This document shows positions 17,825 through 22,586 of a stretch of DNA of 22,586 bases, piece after piece. Source of the stretch: Funneliformis mosseae (lineage: Eukaryota; Glomeromycota; Glomeromycetes; Glomerales; Glomeraceae); contig CAJVPP010001121.1 of NCBI GenBank assembly GCA_910592005.1, positions 1-22,586 of the forward strand, in the 5' to 3' direction. The notes beneath the pieces are model-generated. The model saw nothing but the letters and a program-made list of their open reading frames with translations, was not told the DNA's origin and did not search any database. A program made the position numbers and the translations under genes. How positions within the stretch are numbered: the first letter of the stretch is position 1; each line of letters begins with the position of its first letter.

Positions 17825-20082
17825 TTAATATCTAGTTGATCTTGATTTTGTTTGTGATGTGCTTTTCTTTGCCTCTCTGCTTTTAGAGTCGTTATCTTTG
17901 CTCCATTCTTTTAACAAACTTCTAACGTAGTCAACAGCAACTTTAATATCGGAATCTAAACCAAATCCAAGTTGCTTATACGTTTTTGTTGCTCTATCCC
18001 AATACTTTGTGAATTCACTTATCATTTCTTCTACTTTATTCGATTCACTAAGAGTTCTAATAAATAATATACATAATTTTTTATTACAAGTATTGAGGAA
18101 ATATCGAAATGAAAAAAAATAACCTAAAAACAAAAAACAAAAAAAAAAAAATTTACTTGTTATAATGGTCGCGTTTATATGTCAAAGTTTGCTCTGATAA
18201 TCTTCCGGTCGTCTCGATTAGTTCATTATAACGTAAAATGGTATCTTTTAACAAGGGACGAACCCTTTTATCCTCAAAAATAAAAAATCTTCTTATTATC
18301 AGGGCCTTTAATCCACAGAAAGCTGCTTGGATCTTCTTGTCCTTATCGAATTTATTAATGACATGGTTCATAAACGCGGCCGGATTTACAACATTCTCAT
18401 CATGTCCTAGCGATGCAGCGATTAATTGTTCGTAGAATGCTTCGGCGTAATAACACGCTGCATCAGCATAGTCGCTCACAAAGTTTGAATGATTCTGATC
18501 TCCACGACGTTTTACGTTCGTTGCTTTTTTAAATAGATCTTCGTAACGTTTGTGAGCTTCGCTAGCCATTCTCATTATTTTATCATTATCTGCCGAGGTC
18601 GAGATCGTGTTGGATGAGGAAGCATTTATAGAAGAAAAACCATTATCTGTTTGCACTCCGACCGAAATAACTTGAGGAGGAGGAGGAGGAGGAGGGGGGA
18701 GAGGATCAGTTTGAACCTCTTGATTGTTCGTCTCCACTGTGGCTTGTACATATTGATCCACTCCGGTTTGAACGGTCACATTACCCTCTATCTTCCTTTT
18801 CTTTGGCGTCATTGGTTTTGAAGACGCGGCGTCATCATCATCACGGCTACGTTTTGAACCGCGTTTCAAAGTAACAATGAATTGCTCTGGTCGTGCTGGC
18901 TCCTTTACACTACTCGTCTCGACATTCTCGTCCAAATCCGCGACTTTATCTTTACCTCTTCCCTTAAGAGCAGGGCGCTTTTGTGGACGTTTCATAGCGA
19001 CTTCTTTGTCTTTATTCCTCTTATGGGTGAGCTTTTTAACATCATCCTCCTTGGGGAGGGTGAGCTTTTTTCTTCCTTTTCTGATGTTTTCGTACGTCTA
19101 TTTTAAAACAATTTACATATTTTAACACATTTATTTCGATTTACATTTTACTAAAAACTAAAAGAAATACCTACTTCGAGCAAATTTTGACATTTAGTCA
19201 ATGATAAAGCGCAACCCGAAACTGAAGAAGGGAGTACGACGCCCTCCGGAGTAAGTTTTTTTGTTGCAGGTTGTTTTCCTGTTGTTTTTGTAGCAACGCC
19301 TGTAGTTGTTACTTGAGGAGCCTTTTGAACTTCTTCGTGTCTTCGTTGTCGTTGACTCGATGGCGGATGAGTCCTCCTATAATGATGATATTGTAACGAT
19401 CAAAGATCAATCATGAGGAAAGATTTTGATTAATCATGAATTTTGAATTATTTGGAACAGATTATTACCTTGCCGCAGTAGAGTTCGTGTCCCCATTTTT
19501 CTTTGGTGGCCGACCTTGCTCTTCCCCTTTTGATAGACGACCTTGCTCTTCAAGCGCCTTTAGTTCTTTATCGTGTAAAAACTTCTTATTATTAATTCCA
19601 AGGCTTAAAAGCATGTTAGCAAGAGATAAGTCGACTTTCTTCTCTGGCGCGGAAGTTTGGCCATTTGTTGTGGCATTGTTAGGATTAGGGACAGGCTGTT
19701 GTTGCGTACTTTTTTGCTGTGATTGCTGAAGGGATTTTTGCTGAGAATTAAATACCGGTCCTCGCTGATGATGTCCAGCCTGTTGGTTGGTCCCTTGTTG
19801 GTGATTTATCGACTGCTGTGAATTCCCTCGCTGATGTTGCTGTTGATTAGGCCAATATGGTTGTGGGGATGGGGGATGTTCTGTAAATGAAGCCCACTCG
19901 TCGAATGGCGGTATGCAATCTGGACGTAAACGATACTGACCACGAGAAAGGTGCTTATTAGGGCCATTTGAAAACCGGATTTTCAATTCTTTAACTCTAT
20001 TGTAAGTAAGCTTATTAAGACCTGCTAAATGCTTGAAATTATTTTGGTGTATAGGATCTGGATTTTTTGAAACTCCTGACAT
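17825..20082 (-). CDS. AFF (AF4/FMR2)-like protein, candidate super elongation complex scaffold, 4 exons, 662 aa
   Basis: Exons 20082-19469, 19376-19175, 19097-18157 and 18056-17825 join through GT-AG introns of 92, 77 and 100 bp. Phases match at every junction and give 662 residues; the ATG at 20082 has A at -3. Residues 15-66 form a compact conserved-looking block (FKHLAGLNKLTYNRVKEL), followed by a Gln-rich stretch (79-130), a basic region with PKKRK (370-374, likely nuclear signal), three VQT(D/G) motifs and eight prolines (406-413). Residues about 446-640 are helical and follow the AFF C-terminal homology domain pattern. This starts YEDLFKKATNVKRRGD, then has DAACYYAEAFYEQLIAA, IQAAFCGLKALIIRRFFIF and, in the last exon, EFTKYWDRATKTYKQLG and AVDYVRSLLKEW. 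In animals that domain dimerises and the protein bridges P-TEFb, ELL and partners; fission yeast Ebp1 is a reported fungal counterpart. Assignment is by pattern, not by search. The low-complexity middle is normal for scaffolds. Confidence 0.7.
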
Positions 20083-20470
20083 GGTCGGTATTATCTCGGT
20101 TACAAGAAACAGTAACCTTTCGAAGTAAAAGAGTACGAGCAATATCTATTCACGGATTGTATATTGAACAGTTGAAAGTGTAACAACTATTCAAGGGAAA
20201 AATACTATAATCTGAAAATATTCCAAACTAACGATAACTTTAAGTTCTAACTAATCCAAAAAAAAAAAAAATAAACAAACTCAGTCAATAGTAATTTGAT
20301 GCAGGTGTTGTTAGTATCTAAAAAAATAAACTTGATAAGAACGAACAAAAATTTTTGAGAAAATGCGGATATTTATCCAAAAAAATTTCCTACTTACTTT
20401 TTTAAGTGAAACCAATAACATTGTCGAATATTTTCCGATAATTATTGAACCTGCCGAAAAACCGGCAAAA

Positions 20471-20517
20471 ATCAATCGATTGATGCCACGTGATCATGTT
20501 ATACTGGTTATACGTCA
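20471..20517. promoter_or_regulatory. Cluster of palindromic transcription-factor-like sites (ATCAATCGATTGAT, CACGTG, TACGTCA)
   Basis: ATCAATCGATTGAT (20471-20484) is a perfect 14-bp palindrome. CACGTG (20487-20492) is an E-box that runs into TGATCA. TACGTCA (20511-20517) is a CRE/bZIP-like half site. Just outside are GCCG(A5)CCGGC and ACTCGTGAGT. The density of palindromes in about 90 bp is far above the surroundings. The proteins that bind are unknown; bHLH and bZIP factors are the usual readers of CACGTG and TGACGTA. Confidence 0.45.
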
Positions 20518-20607
20518 CAGGCTCATGTTACTAACCCTATCACTCGTGAGTTTCCGATATTGATTACTTATCCCAAATTTAAAAAATTTATAAAGGGGGG
20601 TATTTAT

Positions 20608-20622
20608 CGCGTCGAAGTAATT
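20608..20622 (+). repeat. Motif CGCGTCGAAGTAATT, first copy
   Basis: Matches the second copy at 21146-21160 (CGCGTCAAAGTAATT) in 14 of 15 positions. One is in the shared promoter, the other in intron 1 of the plus-strand gene; both are GC-bearing words in AT-rich DNA. Confidence 0.4.
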
Positions 20623-20960
20623 AGGAACTGCGGATCTTTGAACCGATAAAAATTCATTTTGTTTTATGACAAATTTGGATAATTATGTGATTATATCCCG
20701 AATTTGATTTGAATTATGAAATAATTTCTCGTTGCGAACCTTTTTTCTTTATAGTTTTTGAAAATCTAATGAAAAAAAATATACCCGATAAAAGATCAGA
20801 AATTCGGATCCTGATAAATAGGTTGCTAATCTGAATACTCATGAAAATTTCCTTAGATTTCTTTTACCGTGACAGTTATCATCCACACAACCGTCTCAAA
20901 TTCCCCTCTTATACTACAAAAGCAATTGATAACTCTCGCAACTTAATCAAAAAAGTTCTT

Positions 20961-20968
20961 TATATATA
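20961..20968 (+). promoter_or_regulatory. TATA-like element of the CHD1-like gene
   Basis: TATATATA followed by a pyrimidine-rich leader (CTTTATCTTCTGAATCTCCT) and then AAAGATGG. If used as a TATA box the 5' UTR would be nearly absent, so the real start site may lie elsewhere. Confidence 0.3.
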
Positions 20969-20995
20969 CTCTTTATCTTCTGAATCTCCTCAAAG

Positions 20996-22528
20996 ATGGC
21001 AGGTATGTATTAAGTAAGCCATAGAAACAACTTAACTAAAGCTTTACTACTCTAAGGACCATTGGCTTCACTTCATAAAATATTTGTCGATATTTGAACG
21101 ATCAAAAAAAAATTTTCTACCTGTTTGTATTATAAAATATTATTCCGCGTCAAAGTAATTCACTGTTCTTACTAAGCTGAGCCTTAATAAACATAGGCCA
21201 GCTTTATCCCGACCACACCTTTTTCAACTGCCTTTTCATCCCTCTTTTTATCCTTTATCATTCCACTTAAATTTGAACCTTCTTTTGCCTTTACCTTTCC
21301 CTATTATATTGTTTCAAAGTAATATTTTATAACTTCTTATTGAAATTTCCTTAATTTTTATGGTTTTTTGTTCAATATTTCGTCTACCTCCTTAGTTATA
21401 ATACTTTATATTTCTTCCCTTTTCAACTCCTACCCTTCTTTTCTATTTCGATCATCTTCACCATCTTCAACATTAATAATTTATATGTGACACAACCTTT
21501 TTAGAATTTTGATTTTGTCGTGTTTTCTACTATTATTTGCTTCTACAAATCCTCATTTTAACCCTTCAAAACTTTTTACACGTGCGCTTACCTTCTTTTC
21601 CTCTAAAGCGCGCAACTACTCTTGTTTTCATATACTATATTTTGCTATACCTTTCACTTAGTTAGAGCCTTAGAAATTTAGAAATCTCTTAGAACATTTG
21701 ACAAATATAGTCGAGTTCTTTGCTAATTTATATTCCATTATACCTCCTCCACCTTTTAGGTTCAGAATTTATGGAACTTGACCCTGAATTATATGGCTTG
21801 CGTAGATCTCGACGCATGGCTAATACTCCTCGTGCTGTCAGTTACAAGGTATGATGGATACTTGCGTAAATGATAACGATTGTCGGTTTGTAATACTAAT
21901 GTTTATTCTTCATTATAAAACTACTTAGTTACCTTCAACTTCAGAAGAAGACACTGATGGTGATGAACTCGATTCTTCTATTACCTCAAGAAAACGTAAG
22001 AAGGCCATGATGGTCGGTAAGAAAATCCTTCCAAAGAAAAAATCAAAAATCTTAAAATCCCACGGTAAGATTTTTCGACGTCACAATGATAAATCTTAGT
22101 CTCAAGTCTTTACATCCTTCATCTAACTTTGTTGGACAAACTTTTTATCCTTGAACAATTTACTAACCTTTCTTTCTTACCTTACCACTTTCTAAACATT
22201 TCTTTAATAGGTTGGGATAACTCCGCTTCTAATTCGAACGACGAAGATAGTGTCTTTGCTTCCTCTCCTCAGACTAATAAAGATACTTCGTCTACAAACG
22301 ACACTGACGATCCAGAATGGCATTCTTCAAAGAATGTTTCAACATCAACATCGTCAAGGCATAAGAAGAACACATTCCTCAACACCAACGACTTCATAAT
22401 GGAAAAACGATACTCTAGGCGTACCCGCACTATCACGAATTATAATGAAGACGAAATTGATAGACGACTTGGGTTGGAAGTCTATGAGGATGATGTGCAA
22501 ATTGATGAATACGCCCAACCAGAAGAAG
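20996..22528 (+). CDS. CHD1-type chromatin remodeller, N-terminal part (4 coding exons, runs off the window)
   Basis: Coding exons 20996-21002 (7 nt, ATGGCAG), 21760-21848, 21929-22064 and 22211-22528 join with matching phases into the first 183 residues; a donor GTAAGG follows and the rest is outside the window. Introns 2 and 3 have TACTAAT (21894-21900) and TACTAAC (22161-22167) branch points. The start ELDPELYGLRRSRRMANTPR resembles the YGVRRSNRSR segment near the N-terminus of animal CHD1/CHD2. Acidic and Lys-rich tracts follow (KKKSK), then RRTRTITNYNEDE, a segment that in CHD1/CHD2 lies just before the first chromodomain. CHD1 proteins slide nucleosomes behind elongating RNA polymerase II. 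The chromodomains, ATPase and DNA-binding parts would lie beyond the window, so the identification rests on the N-terminal tail only. Confidence 0.6.
21003..21759 (+). other. Large first intron (757 bp) of the CHD1-like gene
   Basis: Begins GTATGT straight after the 7-nt coding exon and ends CTTTTAG. It is 5-10 times longer than the other introns here and its plus strand is strongly pyrimidine-rich between about 21,200 and 21,620. It carries the second CGCGTCAAAGTAATT copy. No separate gene was found inside. A start at the in-frame ATG 21771 would avoid this intron but has T at -3. Confidence 0.6.
21146..21160 (+). repeat. Motif CGCGTCAAAGTAATT, second copy
   Basis: Partner of 20608-20622, with one A/G difference; located in intron 1 of the CHD1-like gene. 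Confidence 0.4.
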
Positions 22529-22586
22529 GTAAGGGTGATAATCTTCAAACATGTTTATCATTTTCTGAAAATATCCCAGCAAGTAT

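Larger units (their letters stand above)
20083..20995. promoter_or_regulatory. Divergent intergenic region between the AFF-like and CHD1-like genes
   Basis: The two start codons face away from each other with 913 bp between them, so this stretch must hold both promoters. It contains a cluster of palindromic sites near 20,455-20,555, a TATA-like TTTATAAAGGGGGG near 20588-20600 and TATATATA at 20961-20968, only 28 bp before the plus-strand ATG. The frames seen inside it have no protein-like character. Confidence 0.6.

Noticed and set aside
18057..18133. Coding extension upstream of the last AFF-like exon (starting MFLGYFF)
   Set aside because: It lies inside the third intron: the acceptor at 18057-18058 restores the phase and joins the helical domain, while the extra residues are random hydrophobic text.
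18238..18435. Plus-strand frames opposite the AFF-like gene (also 18877-19125, 18882-19106, 19436-19729)
   Set aside because: All lie antisense to exons with matching splice phases and family-like helices, and their translations are biased low-complexity text.
20083..20142. Upstream extension of the AFF-like first exon to a TTG at 20142
   Set aside because: There is no ATG in that extension; the first in-frame ATG is at 20082 with a favourable A at -3.
20363..20563. 66-codon plus-strand frame in the divergent promoter
   Set aside because: Overlaps the palindrome cluster, no splice or family evidence, translation not protein-like beyond chance.
22354..22548. Minus-strand 64-codon frame at the right edge
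   Set aside because: Antisense to exon 4 of the CHD1-like gene.
1..22586. tRNA, rRNA, riboswitch or CRISPR features
   Set aside because: No cloverleaf with conserved T-loop words, no rRNA-like conserved segment and no regularly spaced identical repeats with unique spacers were seen; the 53-bp array has no spacers.

Overview
The window looks like a piece of a very AT-rich eukaryotic genome, most likely an early-diverging fungus of the arbuscular-mycorrhizal type (Glomeromycotina, Rhizophagus-like). The grounds are short spliceosomal introns of about 75-150 bp with GT-AG ends, two of them with TACTAAY branch points. Other grounds are the fungal-style transposon mix (hAT, two kinds of IS630-Tc1-mariner, a poly(A)-tailed retroelement end) and the sharp contrast between an extremely AT-rich repeat compartment and a more balanced genic compartment. 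Species assignment is inference; no rRNA or marker gene is present.

Layout. Bases 1-527 are the 3' end of a poly(A)-tailed retroelement. Bases 528 to about 17,000 are a decayed repeat compartment with no intact gene. In order it holds an LTR-like or promoter-like island (about 3,000-3,450) and an unidentified broken coding remnant (3,721-4,029). Next comes a nearly full-length dead hAT element with terminal inverted repeats and an 8-bp target duplication (4,695-8,428), with a 53-bp tandem repeat beside it. Then follow a dead Tc1-mariner-superfamily element whose DDE spacing is close to the DD82E 'Sailor' group (9,837-11,575), a dead classical DD34E Tc1 element on the minus strand (12,206-13,511) and two copies of a 163-165 bp MITE-like element. 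Several palindromes and direct repeats end the compartment. Stops in these relics are mostly explained by C->T or G->A changes.

From about 17,040 the base composition changes and two multi-exon genes lie head to head. On the minus strand, four exons (17,825-20,082) join with matching phases into a 662-residue protein. Its C-terminal part resembles the C-terminal homology domain of AF4/FMR2 (AFF) proteins, the scaffolds of the super elongation complex. On the plus strand, starting at 20,996 and running off the window, are the first four coding exons of what looks like a CHD1-type chromatin remodeller. Both families act on elongating RNA polymerase II, and the two genes share a 913-bp intergenic region with a cluster of palindromic transcription-factor-like sites.
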